Shown: positions 15,452 to 24,467 of the stretch, piece by piece
Layout of the letters: each line of letters opens with the position of its first letter
Position numbering within the stretch: position 1 is the stretch's first letter
Source: Cohnella thermotolerans DSM 17683
GTDB taxonomy: Bacteria > Bacillota > Bacilli > Paenibacillales > Paenibacillaceae
DNA: 53,529 nucleotides
Assembly: GCF_000429825.1 (NCBI RefSeq)
Contig: NZ_KE386965.1
Span: 24,063-77,591, forward strand
Direction: 5' to 3'
Position numbers and translations under genes: made by a program
Notes under the pieces: generated by a model
What the model saw: the letters and a program-made list of their open reading frames with translations, nothing else
What the model was told of the DNA's origin: nothing
Databases searched by the model: none

Positions 15452-16644
15452 GCGTCGGCGCCTTCGAGGTCGTCGGCACGCCGCACCCGGACCGCGAGAG
15501 CCGCGTGGCGGCGCTGCGCGAGATGGGCTTCGGCTGGGCCGACCTGGAGAACGATCCGTATTGGATCGATCAGCTCGTCGTCATGAACGAAGCCGTCTAC
15601 GCCGAGCTGGCGCAGGCGTCCGAACGGTTGTGGCGAATTTTCGACAAGGCCGCCCGATTCGTGACGGGCAAGCGCGACCTGTACGGGATGATCGGCATCC
15701 CCGAGGTGCTGTGGAAGAGCCTCGACACGATCGCTCTCGAGCCGGAAGGCTTGATCAGCCGTTATGCGCGCTTCGATTGGGCCGTGTCGGCGTCGGGCGA
15801 CATCAAGCTGCTCGAGTTGAACGCGGATACGCCCACAGGCTATGCGGAGGCTTCGGTCGCAACCCCGTGGATGTGCGGCCAATACGGCATCCGCACAGTC
15901 AACGGGCCGATGGCGGAGCGGGTCCGCGAAGCCTGGGCGGCATGGCGTCCGGACGCGGCGGCTTGCGTCGGGTACGGCTCGCACCGGGAAGACACGGGAA
16001 CGGTCGATCTGCTTATTCGCCATAGCGGACAGGGCGTCCGGGGCGTCGACTGCCTCGACCTGTGGATCGACAACGGCATCTTGCGGGACAAGGAAGGACG
16101 GGAGATTCGCCGCCTGTTCGCCTTGTACCCGAAAGAGTGGATGGCCGTGGACGACGGCGGCGACGCGCTCGCCTACGCTATCGAGACCGAGCGGCTGCGG
16201 CTGTTCAACTCGCCCCACGCCGTCATTTTGCAATCCAAAGGGCTTCAGGCGCTCATCTGGGGGCTGCATGAGCTGCAGCTCGTATTCTCTCCCGAAGAGT
16301 CGGAGACGATCGAGCGCTACATGCTTCCCACCTATACCAAAGCGGTGTTCGACGGGAGCTTCGTCTCGAAGTCGATGTTCGGGCGGGAAGGCGGGTCGGT
16401 CGTCCTTTACGACGAGGATGGACGCTTGGAGCTGAAGGACGAGGACGGCTACGATACGAGCCGCCTCTTTCCGACGGTGTACCAGAAGCGGGCGGAGCTC
16501 GCCCGCATTCAGCTGGCGGCCGGCGAGTTCCATCTGCTGACCGGCCTGTTCGTCCTCAACGGCGTTCCGTGCGGCTTGCTCGGACGCGCAGGCGGGCCGA
16601 TCACGGGGAATGCCAGTCATTTTGTAGCGATCGGAGTGAAATGA
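15448..16644 (+). CDS. Glutathionylspermidine synthase-like ATP-grasp amidoligase
   Basis: 398 residues spanning the synthetase (ATP-grasp) half of the GspS family, as in Escherichia coli YgiC/YjfC; the amidase half is absent. ELNADTPTGYAEAS (about 131-144) is the Mg-ATP-binding motif, and LQSKGLQALIWGLHEL is the family's nucleotide-pocket helix. These enzymes form an amide bond between a carboxylate and an amine. The substrates here are unknown. The ATG overlaps the previous stop (ATGA) and the next gene follows without a gap, so the operon is tightly coupled. Confidence 0.85.
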   Translation: MSVGAFEVVGTPHPDRESRVAALREMGFGWADLENDPYWIDQLVVMNEAVYAELAQASERLWRIFDKAARFVTGKRDLYGMIGIPEVLWKSLDTIALEPEGLISRYARFDWAVSASGDIKLLELNADTPTGYAEASVATPWMCGQYGIRTVNGPMAERVREAWAAWRPDAAACVGYGSHREDTGTVDLLIRHSGQGVRGVDCLDLWIDNGILRDKEGREIRRLFALYPKEWMAVDDGGDALAYAIETERLRLFNSPHAVILQSKGLQALIWGLHELQLVFSPEESETIERYMLPTYTKAVFDGSFVSKSMFGREGGSVVLYDEDGRLELKDEDGYDTSRLFPTVYQKRAELARIQLAAGEFHLLTGLFVLNGVPCGLLGRAGGPITGNASHFVAIGVK

Positions 16645-17355
16645 ATGAACGGTTGGGAACCGAGGGGAAGGAACCGGGACGACAGTTACGCCGCGCGAAT
16701 ACTCCCTCTCCTTATAGGCGGCATTCTGTTCATCGTCTTCCTGGGCGTTGTCGCCAATTCTTGTTCGGACCGCGACAGCGGTTGGGACTCTTCTTCGGCG
16801 GCATGGCCGGATTCCGGGAATGCGGCGGCCGTCTCCGATAATACGGCGCAGCCGCAGACCGTTCCGTGGGATTACCGGATCGTCGAGGGAACGGTCGGCG
16901 ACCTGATCAACGGGGATATGACGCTGCTGCCGGACAACGCGCTGCTGCCTAACGACGACAACTATGCGACGGGCGACAAAGTATGGGTGCTGCAGTACAT
17001 GGGAGCCATCATGGACACGGACGCGAACAACCGGGCGAATATTACGCTCACATCCTGGAAGCCGATCAAGTCCTTCCGGAAGAAGGAAGCGGCCGAAGCG
17101 GACATCGCGAAGCTGAAGCTTAGCCTGAAGGCGGAGATCGACCTGGTCGGCGTGTACAAAACGACCTATCAAGGCGAAACCCGCGACTTCGCCGTCATGA
17201 CCCTTCCTTCGGGACAGACGGTCAAGCAGCCCATCGACGAGGCCAGGTACGCCAAGCTGAAGCCTCTGAAGAAAGTGTCCGTTCTGCTCGAGGAAGTGCA
17301 CGATTACAGCAATTATGATCTGGCGTATGCCAAGTTTCGGGGGTGGGCCGCGTGA
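16645..17355 (+). CDS. Membrane-anchored protein of the amidoligase operon (DUF4247-like context)
   Basis: 236 residues with one transmembrane segment (about 20-38, LPLLIGGILFIVFLGVVANS) and a Cys right after it, then an extracytoplasmic domain of about 180 residues beginning near YRIVEGTVGDL. I do not recognise the domain with certainty; small anchored proteins such as DUF4247 occur beside DUF350 in other Bacillota. The ATG immediately follows the amidoligase stop, and its own stop overlaps the start of the DUF350 gene. It probably works at the outer membrane face with that protein. Confidence 0.72.
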   Translation: MNGWEPRGRNRDDSYAARILPLLIGGILFIVFLGVVANSCSDRDSGWDSSSAAWPDSGNAAAVSDNTAQPQTVPWDYRIVEGTVGDLINGDMTLLPDNALLPNDDNYATGDKVWVLQYMGAIMDTDANNRANITLTSWKPIKSFRKKEAAEADIAKLKLSLKAEIDLVGVYKTTYQGETRDFAVMTLPSGQTVKQPIDEARYAKLKPLKKVSVLLEEVHDYSNYDLAYAKFRGWAA

Positions 17356-17741
17356 TCGTGGTCGATATGATCGTCAGCATCGTCGTCATTCTTGTCCTTC
17401 AGTTGCTGGGCATGGTCATTTTCAGCTGGATGACGCCGTTCAACGACCTGGAGGAGCTCAAAAAAGGCAATACGGCCGTCGGCCTCGCCATGGGCGGCAA
17501 ATTTCTCGGGACGGCGATTATTCTCGGCGTGTCGGCCTATACGAACAGCTCGATCTGGCACATGATGCTCTGGTTCGGGGCCGGTTACGTCTGTCTCGTC
17601 GCCGTCTACTGGGTGTTCGAATGGGCCACGCCGGGGCTGAAGCTGCCGGAGCATTTGCAGCAAGGCAACGTTGCCGTCGGTTTGCTGCTATGCTTCGTTT
17701 TTGTCGGCATGAGCTTTGCGATCAGCAGCCTGATTATTTAA
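17352..17741 (+). CDS. DUF350 family membrane protein
   Basis: 129 residues with four transmembrane helices in two similar halves, each containing a Gly-Asn signature: ELKKGNTAVGLAMGGKFLG and LQQGNVAVGLLLCFVF. This is the DUF350 (YjfL) layout, a family repeatedly found with GspS-like amidoligases. I chose the GTG at 17352, which overlaps the upstream stop (GTGA) and has GGGGGTGG upstream; a GTG at 17343 is possible. It is the last gene before a terminator. Likely role: the membrane platform of the amidoligase system. Confidence 0.85.
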   Translation: MIVVDMIVSIVVILVLQLLGMVIFSWMTPFNDLEELKKGNTAVGLAMGGKFLGTAIILGVSAYTNSSIWHMMLWFGAGYVCLVAVYWVFEWATPGLKLPEHLQQGNVAVGLLLCFVFVGMSFAISSLII

Positions 17742-17760
17742 CGGGATAAGATGAACAGCT

Positions 17761-17814
17761 GCAGGCTGTCTCCCGCGGGCCTCCCGCCCTGCCGGACGAG
17801 ACGGCCTGTTTTTT
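17761..17814 (+). terminator. Intrinsic terminator of the amidoligase operon
   Basis: An 11-bp stem (17762-17772, CAGGCTGTCTC, with 17798-17808, one G-T pair) encloses a GC-rich inner hairpin and is followed by six T (17809-17814). Confidence 0.85.
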
Positions 17815-17837
17815 GTCGTACCTCTCGAAGACGGGGG

Positions 17838-17846
17838 TGTTATAAT
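17838..17846 (+). promoter_or_regulatory. Extended -10 promoter of the SWIM-SNF2 operon
   Basis: TGTTATAAT (TATAAT at 17841-17846 with a TG one base upstream) lies about 50 bases before the ATG at 17897. No good -35 is present at 17 bases, which is tolerated by extended -10 promoters. Confidence 0.6.
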
Positions 17847-17896
17847 AGAAAATAAACCGTATGAGAGAATTCTAGTTGCGTTTAGGAGAAGAACCG

Positions 17897-19489
17897 ATGA
17901 CGATGCCGGGCGACGATCATTTGGACGATAAGCAATGGAACCGACTGCTTCAAAATGTAGCCAGACACTTCGACGACCTGACGATCAAGCGCGGGTTCCA
18001 ATACTACAAACAAGGACGCGTGCGGTCGTTCGCGGCCAACGCCGGCCGAAGTCTGGAAGCCGTCGTCGAAGGAAGCGAAGCGTATCGGGTTCGAGTCGAT
18101 CCGAACGCGCTCTCCGGAAGCGAATGCGGCTGTCCGTTGTCCAGGCCGTGCAAGCATATGATCGCCGTGCTGATGGCCTACGCCGAGAGACAGGGCCGGT
18201 CGGTTCATGCGCTCGCCAACGCGAGAACGACGTACATGCAGGAAGCGGAAGGCTTCGTCCGCTCCGCCCCTTCCGCCGGCAAGCGCCGCGAGGCGGAAAT
18301 GGCGGAGCAAGCGGCCCTGCTGCCCGAATCGGACATTTCGAAGTGGCACGAGTGGTTCGCCCTGTGCACCGAAGCGCTGACGGACAGCACCCGCAACCCG
18401 CAATACGCCGCAGAGGCGCTCTCCGCCATCCGCCGGGCGAAGCCCGCTATGTCCCCCGCGGCGGACAAGCTGTTCGAGCTGAACGCCCTTTTCTTTTTGA
18501 TGCATAAATTGACCTCCGTTCCCTTCATGGGATACTTCACGAATATAGCCGCTGCCGGCGTCAAGGACGCCATCGGGCAATTCATCGCGGAACCGCCGCC
18601 CCCGGCCTCCGAACCCGGGCAATGGCCGCGCCTGCTGGAGACGGCCGCGCTGCTCCGGCGCCGCATGATGGCGGACACGGCGGGCGCTTCCATGTTCGCG
18701 GATGCGTATTGCGATCTCTGGCTCAACTGGATTTCGCCCGGCGTTCAGGACCAGGAGCTATACCGCGAAGAGCTGCGGCGGCTGCAGGCAGCGGAAGACG
18801 GAACAGCGAACCCGCACGCCCGGAAATCCCTGGTTGTCGGCCAAAGCTGGATGCGCTTCTACCTGTCCGAAGACCGCGAAGCCTGGGCGCTGTTAAGCTC
18901 GGTCAAAAACCAGCTGCTGCCAGGCGACGTCTTCCGGTTCATCAACCGTCTGATCGCAGCCGAAGACTGGCCGAGATTGGTCGAATGGCTGGCCGAAAGC
19001 GCCGCAGCGCTGATCGGATATCGTTACGATACGATGGACGAATACGGGCGCTATTGGGATGCCGCCGTCCGGCATCTGCCCGCCGCCGAAGAGCGGATGT
19101 GGCAATCGATCGCGAGCCTGCTGCCCCAATCCGGCCAAATCTACGAAGACAAGCTGCGCGAGTACGGCAGGTGGCGGCAATGGATGGACTTTCAGCTCAG
19201 CGTCGGAAGCGATCCGCTCAACTTCCGAGCGTCCGAGCTGCAATCGATGGAGAAGGAAGCGCCGGAGACGCTTCTGCCTTTCTACCATCAGGCCGTCGAA
19301 CGCTACGTGCTGGTCAAAAACAGGGACGGCTACAAGCAAGCTGTCCGGCTGCTCAAGCGGCTGGCCAAGCTCTATAAGAAAATAAAGCAGGAAGAGCGCT
19401 GGGAGCGGTTCTTCGCTTCGTTCGTGGGCCGCCATAGCCGGTTGCGGGCGCTTCAGGAGGAGCTGCGGAAAGGAAAGCTGATCTTATGA
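17897..19489 (+). CDS. SWIM zinc-finger protein coupled to SNF2 helicase
   Basis: 530 residues. The SWIM finger CGCPLSRPCKH puts Cys77, Cys79, Cys85 and His87 in the CxCx5CxH pattern; the rest is a long, mostly helical region without recognised domains. SWIM fingers bind DNA or protein. I chose the ATG at 17897 because AGGAG lies eight bases upstream; the upstream in-frame TTG at 17876 would place the ribosome site inside the gene. The stop overlaps the start of the helicase gene (TTATGA), so the two proteins are probably made together and act as one complex. Confidence 0.85.
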   Translation: MTMPGDDHLDDKQWNRLLQNVARHFDDLTIKRGFQYYKQGRVRSFAANAGRSLEAVVEGSEAYRVRVDPNALSGSECGCPLSRPCKHMIAVLMAYAERQGRSVHALANARTTYMQEAEGFVRSAPSAGKRREAEMAEQAALLPESDISKWHEWFALCTEALTDSTRNPQYAAEALSAIRRAKPAMSPAADKLFELNALFFLMHKLTSVPFMGYFTNIAAAGVKDAIGQFIAEPPPPASEPGQWPRLLETAALLRRRMMADTAGASMFADAYCDLWLNWISPGVQDQELYREELRRLQAAEDGTANPHARKSLVVGQSWMRFYLSEDREAWALLSSVKNQLLPGDVFRFINRLIAAEDWPRLVEWLAESAAALIGYRYDTMDEYGRYWDAAVRHLPAAEERMWQSIASLLPQSGQIYEDKLREYGRWRQWMDFQLSVGSDPLNFRASELQSMEKEAPETLLPFYHQAVERYVLVKNRDGYKQAVRLLKRLAKLYKKIKQEERWERFFASFVGRHSRLRALQEELRKGKLIL

Positions 19490-22452
19490 CGACGAATGCC
19501 ATCCCCCCGATCGAGTCGATTGCCGTCCGGATCGCGCTGAGCGGACTCGGCGACGCGCTCTTCTTCGGCGATGTCGCGCCTTATTACGAAAATCCGGGAA
19601 TGTACTTCAAGCAGCGCCTGTTCGCCTGGCACGAAGCGTCCTTCTACGGAACCGAGCTGGAGATGCGCGACATTCAAGGCCTTGAAGTCATCGTGCTTCC
19701 CTCCGAGCAGGTCATCCCCTTCCTCGCGGACGGACGGCTGCTCAAGCATATCGAATGGAAGTGGGAAGGCGAAGCGGCGCGCTTGCTGGAGCTGGCCCCG
19801 CTGCTGGCCGAATGCTTGAACGGGCGGAAGTACGTTCCGGACTTTGACGCGTTCCGCTCGGGCCGGCTGCAATGGGTTTGGGACTTGGAAGCGCTGGACG
19901 CGCCGGAACGGGAAGCCTTGGAGAACGACGGTCTCAGCCCGGAGACCTCGAACGGATTGCGCGCGGCCTTCTCGGCCGCCGTCTTCCACCGCTATTACGG
20001 GACGGAGCAGGCGGCGGCGGATTTGCGGCGGGACTACCCGCTGCTGTTCGCCGGAGAGGAGGCGAGCGCGGCCACGGCAGGGATGGACGCCCGGTCGTGG
20101 CTCGTGCAGGTCGGCTGGCGGGCGGATACGGCCCCGTTCCGGCCGGTGCTGCAGCTGCTGGAGCCGGGCGAAGAGGATGAACTGTGGCGTCTCCGACTTG
20201 TCCTGCAGGACAAGCAGGACGCGGCCGTGCTGGCGCCGGTGCGGCTGAGCGCCCGCGGCGAGGCGTTCGGCTCATGGCCGCGCGGCTGGACGGCCCATGT
20301 GCGCGAGCGTTCCGCGAGCTGGCTCGAGCGGCTTCGGGCCAGCTTGCCCGCGGAGCGGCTGGCGGACGGCGAAGACGTGCTGGGCAAGCCGCTGGATACC
20401 GCAGCCGCCTGGCAATTTCTAACGGAGGACAGCCGGCGCTTGCTGGAGGCCGGTTGGCAGGTCCTGCTGCCGTCCTGGTGGGAGGCGGTCAGCCGGAAGA
20501 AGCCGAAGCTGCGCGCCAAGATCGCGCAGGACCAGCCGGTGCCGGGCGCCCGCTCGCTGCTCGGGCTGGGCGCCATCCTGAGCTTCGACTGGCGCGTCGC
20601 CATCGGCGACGCCGAGCTGTCCGAAGCCGAGTTTATGCGGCTGGCCGCCCGCAACGAGCGGCTCGTCCGCTTCCGCGGGCAATGGATTGCGCTCGATCCC
20701 GCGCTGCTCGAGCAAATTCGCCAGGCGATCGAAGGCATGGATAAGTCGAAGGGGCTGTCGTTCCTGGATGCGCTGCAGCTGCATTTGCTCGGGAATGGAG
20801 ACTCCCAAGGCAAAGGAACGCCGCAGACGTCCTCGCCGGAAGAGGAAGAAGCGCGCCTTCGCATCGAAGTGGAGCTGAACGAGCATCTGGCGAATCTCAT
20901 CGCCCAGCTGAATCAACAGAAGGAATGGCCGAAGGTGGAGCCGCCGTCCGGCTTGCGGGCGGAGCTGCGCGGCTACCAGCTAGACGGCTTCTCCTGGCTC
21001 GCATTCCTTCGCCGGATCGGCCTCGGCGCCTGCCTGGCGGACGACATGGGGCTCGGCAAGACGGTGCAGCTCATCGCCTATCTGCTTCATGCGAAGGAAA
21101 GCCCGGCCGAGACGGACGGCCCGCTTCCATCGCTGATCGTCTGCCCGACGTCGGTGCTCGGCAACTGGCAGAAGGAGCTGCAACGCTTCGCTCCGTCGCT
21201 TCGCGTCATGCTGCACTACGGCAGCGGGCGCCTCAGCGGCGAAGCCTTCCAGGCCGAAGCCCGCAAGGCGGACGTCGTGCTCACCTCTTACGCGACGGCG
21301 ATGCTCGATCAGGAGACGATCCGGGATTTCGTCTGGGGAGCCATTTGCCTGGACGAGGCGCAGAATATCAAGAACGCCCAGACGAAGCAGTCCATGGCGG
21401 TCCGGAGCTTCCCGGCCCGGCACCGCATCGCGCTTACCGGGACGCCCATCGAGAATCGGCTGTCGGAGCTGTGGTCGATTTACGATTTTATCACGCCCGG
21501 CTATTTGGGCAGCGAGCGCGCGTTCCAGCTTCGGTTCGCCACCGCCATCGAGCAGAACCGCGACGAGAGGCGGACGGCCGAGCTGCAGCGGCTGGTCAGG
21601 CCGTTCATGCTCCGCCGCAAGAAGAAGGACCCGGCCATCCAGCTCGACTTGCCGGACAAGAACGAGATGAAGTGCTACGTTCATCTGACGACCGAGCAGG
21701 CGGAGTTGTACGACCGCTGCGTCCGGGAGCTGCTGGAGAAGCTGGAGCGGCTGGAAGATCCCGAGCGCAAAGGCGCCATCCTTGCCGCGCTGACGCAATT
21801 GAAGCAAGCGTGCGACCATCCGGCGCTGCTGGAGAAAGGCGAGGAGAAGAACGCCCGCCGGCCGGGGGAAGAAGAGATCGACTTCGAAGCCGTCGTCGAA
21901 CGTTCCTCCAAGCTCGAACGCCTTGTGGCTATGGTGAAGGAGGTGCGCGAGGAGGGGGATCGTTGCCTCATTTTCACCCAATATCTCGGCATGGGACTGC
22001 TCATCCAGGAGGCGCTGCAGAAGGAACTTGGAGAGCCCGTCCTTTACTTGCACGGCGGCACGCCCAAGTCGCAGCGCGACCGGATGATCGAGCGATTCCA
22101 GTCCCGAACGCTCCCCCCGGAGGAGCAGCCGAACGTGTTTATCCTGTCGCTCAAGGCGGGCGGCGTCGGCCTGAACCTGACGGCGGCGAACCACGTGTTC
22201 CATTTCGACCGATGGTGGAATCCGGCCGTCGAGAACCAGGCGACCGACCGCGCCTACCGAATGGGGCAAACCCGGGACGTGCAGGTGCACAAGTTTATCT
22301 CGCTCGGCACGATCGAGGAGCGCATCGACGAGATGCTGGAGAACAAGCAGCAGCTCAGCGACAACGTCGTGTCCGGCTCGGAAGCGTGGATTACCGAACT
22401 GTCGAACGACGAACTCCGGGACCTCTTCGTTCTGCGGCGGGAATTGGTCTAA
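19486..22452 (+). CDS. SNF2/RapA-like DEAD-box helicase with SNF2-associated N-domain
   Basis: 988 residues. The N-terminal ~480 residues match the region usually attached to bacterial SNF2 helicases (DUF3670-like); the motor follows. Walker A is ADDMGLGKTVQ (about 519), motif II is LDEAQNIKN (about 620), then LTGTPIENRLSELWSIYDF, and in the second lobe GGVGLNLTAANHVFHFDRWW and QATDRAYRMGQ (about 918-928). It is probably a DNA translocase that remodels DNA-protein complexes; all motifs look intact. It overlaps the SWIM gene by four bases and ends at a hairpin. The length is typical. Confidence 0.92.
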   Translation: MTTNAIPPIESIAVRIALSGLGDALFFGDVAPYYENPGMYFKQRLFAWHEASFYGTELEMRDIQGLEVIVLPSEQVIPFLADGRLLKHIEWKWEGEAARLLELAPLLAECLNGRKYVPDFDAFRSGRLQWVWDLEALDAPEREALENDGLSPETSNGLRAAFSAAVFHRYYGTEQAAADLRRDYPLLFAGEEASAATAGMDARSWLVQVGWRADTAPFRPVLQLLEPGEEDELWRLRLVLQDKQDAAVLAPVRLSARGEAFGSWPRGWTAHVRERSASWLERLRASLPAERLADGEDVLGKPLDTAAAWQFLTEDSRRLLEAGWQVLLPSWWEAVSRKKPKLRAKIAQDQPVPGARSLLGLGAILSFDWRVAIGDAELSEAEFMRLAARNERLVRFRGQWIALDPALLEQIRQAIEGMDKSKGLSFLDALQLHLLGNGDSQGKGTPQTSSPEEEEARLRIEVELNEHLANLIAQLNQQKEWPKVEPPSGLRAELRGYQLDGFSWLAFLRRIGLGACLADDMGLGKTVQLIAYLLHAKESPAETDGPLPSLIVCPTSVLGNWQKELQRFAPSLRVMLHYGSGRLSGEAFQAEARKADVVLTSYATAMLDQETIRDFVWGAICLDEAQNIKNAQTKQSMAVRSFPARHRIALTGTPIENRLSELWSIYDFITPGYLGSERAFQLRFATAIEQNRDERRTAELQRLVRPFMLRRKKKDPAIQLDLPDKNEMKCYVHLTTEQAELYDRCVRELLEKLERLEDPERKGAILAALTQLKQACDHPALLEKGEEKNARRPGEEEIDFEAVVERSSKLERLVAMVKEVREEGDRCLIFTQYLGMGLLIQEALQKELGEPVLYLHGGTPKSQRDRMIERFQSRTLPPEEQPNVFILSLKAGGVGLNLTAANHVFHFDRWWNPAVENQATDRAYRMGQTRDVQVHKFISLGTIEERIDEMLENKQQLSDNVVSGSEAWITELSNDELRDLFVLRRELV

Positions 22453-22490
22453 GCCAAGCTCCCCTCTTCGGAGGGCCAGCTTGGCTTTGC
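22451..22490 (+). terminator. Terminator hairpin after the helicase gene
   Basis: The stem AAGCCAAGCT/AGCTTGGCTT (22451-22460 with 22478-22487) has an inner CCCTC/GAGGG pairing. It overlaps the stop codon. The T tract is weak, so termination may be partial. Confidence 0.6.
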
Positions 22491-22560
22491 CTTCTCCGGT
22501 TGCCCGACTAGATTCGCGGCCCCGGGGCGAAGCGGCAGCCCCAAAACGGCCGTATAAGCG

Positions 22561-22585
22561 AAATAACGGATCCCGGGTCCGTTGG
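22561..22585 (+). repeat. Palindromic AATAACGGA-type repeat, copy 1
   Basis: AATAACGGATCCCGGGTCCG (from 22562) pairs AACGGA with TCCGTT around a CCCGGG core. It is the same element as those at 22611, 31930, 31979, 32037 and 32088. Confidence 0.65.
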
Positions 22586-22610
22586 AAAATTTAAAATGCT
22601 TCTTTTCCAT

Positions 22611-22636
22611 GAAATAGCGGATCCTCTGTCCGTCAC
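22611..22636 (+). repeat. Palindromic AATAACGGA-type repeat, copy 2
   Basis: GAAATAGCGGATCCTCTGTC (22611-22630) followed by CGTCAC is a degenerate copy of the repeat family, 50 bases after copy 1 and in the same orientation. Confidence 0.6.
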
Positions 22637-22682
22637 GGTGACTGCAGAGGGATACTCGCCGCGCAAAGCGTTCACCGGGCCG

Positions 22683-24467
22683 TCATCCCGCGCCGATCTC
22701 CGCCTTGCCCCTGGAGTGCAGATACAGCTCCTCGTAATAGCCGTGCTGCGCGAGCAGTTGTGCGTGCGTGCCCTGCTCGACGATCCGTCCGCCGCGCATG
22801 ACGACGATCCGGTCCGCCTGCATGACCGTCGACAGCCGGTGCGCGATCACGAGCGTCGTCCGGTGCGCGGATACGGCCTTGAGCGCCCGTTGGATCAACT
22901 GCTCCGTGTACGAGTCCAGGTTCGCCGTGGCCTCGTCGAGAATGAGAATTTTCGGCTGGAACACGATAATTCTGGCGAAGGAGATCAGCTGCTTCTCGCC
23001 CGCCGACAAGCCGCTTCCCCGCTCCGACAGCATCGTGTCGTAACCGTCCTTCATCCGGCCGATCAGCGCGTCCGCGCCGACGAACCGGCACGCCCGAACG
23101 ACCTCCTCGCGGGAGATCGACTCGTCGAACATCCGCACGTTGTCGACGATGCTTCCCGCGTACAAATAAGGCTCCTGCTGCACGAGGCCGACGAGCCGGT
23201 GCAGCTTCTCCTGGGGAAGCTCGCGGACGTCGATGCCGTCGATCCGGACGCTTCCCTTCTGCACGTCGTAGAACCGGCACAGCAGGCCGATGAGCGAGCT
23301 CTTCCCCGCCCCCGTCGTGCCGACGATGCCGATCATCTCCCCGGGCGCGATATGCAGGTCGAGATCGTGAAGAACCGGCATGCCGTCCGAATAACCGAAC
23401 TGAATGCGGTCGAAGTCTACCTTGCCTGCGATCCGGCTCCAATCCGCGTCATACGGCCGCTCCGGGTCCTTCACCTCCGGCTGCACCGAGAACAAATTCC
23501 ATATCCGGTTCACGGAGACGGTCGTCGACTGCAGCGTGTTCCATTGCTGCGTAATGCTGCTGATCGGTTGGAAAAACTGGCGGATATACGTAATGAACGC
23601 GTACAGCACGCCGAATTCGATCGTCCGGTCGAAAACGGCCACGCCCCCGAGCCACGTCACGAACGCGACCGACAGGCTGCCCAGCACGTCGAACGATCGG
23701 TTGAACAGCACGTTCGTGCGAATTTCCCGCAGGTTGGCGCTGAAGTAGATTTGGTTGCGGTCCGTGAACCGGTTCGTCTGCTCCTTCTCCTGATGGAACG
23801 CCTGAATCAGGCTCATGCCCGCCAGATTTTCCGCCGCGAAGGCGATCAAGCGCGACAGCGCCGTCCGCGAGTTCTGGTAAGTCTTGCGCATGTAGGAGCG
23901 AAAGCCGATGGCGATCAAGGCGATAATCGGCAGCAGGATGAGGCAGTACACCGCCAGCGTCGCGTCCAGTTGAAACATGATGACGATGATGAAGACCAAC
24001 GTAAAGCCGTCGCGCACGACGCTGAGCAGCACCTGGGAGAAAAACTGGTTCAGCGTCTCCGTGTCGCTGGACACGTTCGTGATCAGGCTTCCGCTCGGCG
24101 TCCGGTCGAAGAACGACATCGACAGCTTGGTGATATGCGCGAACAGATCCTTGCGAATGCGGGCGACGACGCTCTGCGCGGCATATTGCAGCAGGTTGTT
24201 CTGCAAATACGTGAACAGGAAGCCGGCCACCGACAAGCCGAGATAGACCGCGCAGATGATCAGCAGCGAGCGGTAGTCGTTCCGGCCGACCATAATGTTG
24301 TCGTCGATCGCGATCTTGACCAGATAAGGCTGGGCCAAATCGGCCGAGATGGCGAGGACGGTGCAGCCGAACACCAGAAGGAAGGTCCAGCGGTGAGGCT
24401 TGGCGTATGACAGCAAGACGCGAAAAACGGAATTAGACCCATTGCGGTTGTCCGCCTTCATCCTCAT
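22683..24467 (-). CDS. ABC exporter half-transporter, catalytically complete subunit (YheH/BmrD-like)
   Basis: 594 residues: an N-terminal six-helix membrane domain (about 15-310) and a C-terminal ATPase (about 345-590). Walker A is GTTGAGKSSLIG, the signature is the variant LSAGEKQ, and Walker B ILILDEATANLD keeps the catalytic Glu; the switch His is in VIAHRLST. Together with the gene just upstream it matches a heterodimeric multidrug exporter of the BmrC/BmrD (YheI/YheH) type, in which only one ATP site is fully active. The ATG at 24467 lies inside the upstream gene (35-base overlap) after AGGAGG. Confidence 0.9.
   Translation of the reverse strand: MRMKADNRNGSNSVFRVLLSYAKPHRWTFLLVFGCTVLAISADLAQPYLVKIAIDDNIMVGRNDYRSLLIICAVYLGLSVAGFLFTYLQNNLLQYAAQSVVARIRKDLFAHITKLSMSFFDRTPSGSLITNVSSDTETLNQFFSQVLLSVVRDGFTLVFIIVIMFQLDATLAVYCLILLPIIALIAIGFRSYMRKTYQNSRTALSRLIAFAAENLAGMSLIQAFHQEKEQTNRFTDRNQIYFSANLREIRTNVLFNRSFDVLGSLSVAFVTWLGGVAVFDRTIEFGVLYAFITYIRQFFQPISSITQQWNTLQSTTVSVNRIWNLFSVQPEVKDPERPYDADWSRIAGKVDFDRIQFGYSDGMPVLHDLDLHIAPGEMIGIVGTTGAGKSSLIGLLCRFYDVQKGSVRIDGIDVRELPQEKLHRLVGLVQQEPYLYAGSIVDNVRMFDESISREEVVRACRFVGADALIGRMKDGYDTMLSERGSGLSAGEKQLISFARIIVFQPKILILDEATANLDSYTEQLIQRALKAVSAHRTTLVIAHRLSTVMQADRIVVMRGGRIVEQGTHAQLLAQHGYYEELYLHSRGKAEIGAG

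Noticed and set aside
15268..17301. 677-codon minus-strand frame opposite the amidoligase operon
   Set aside because: It crosses four tightly coupled plus-strand genes, shows no motif and has shadow-like composition.
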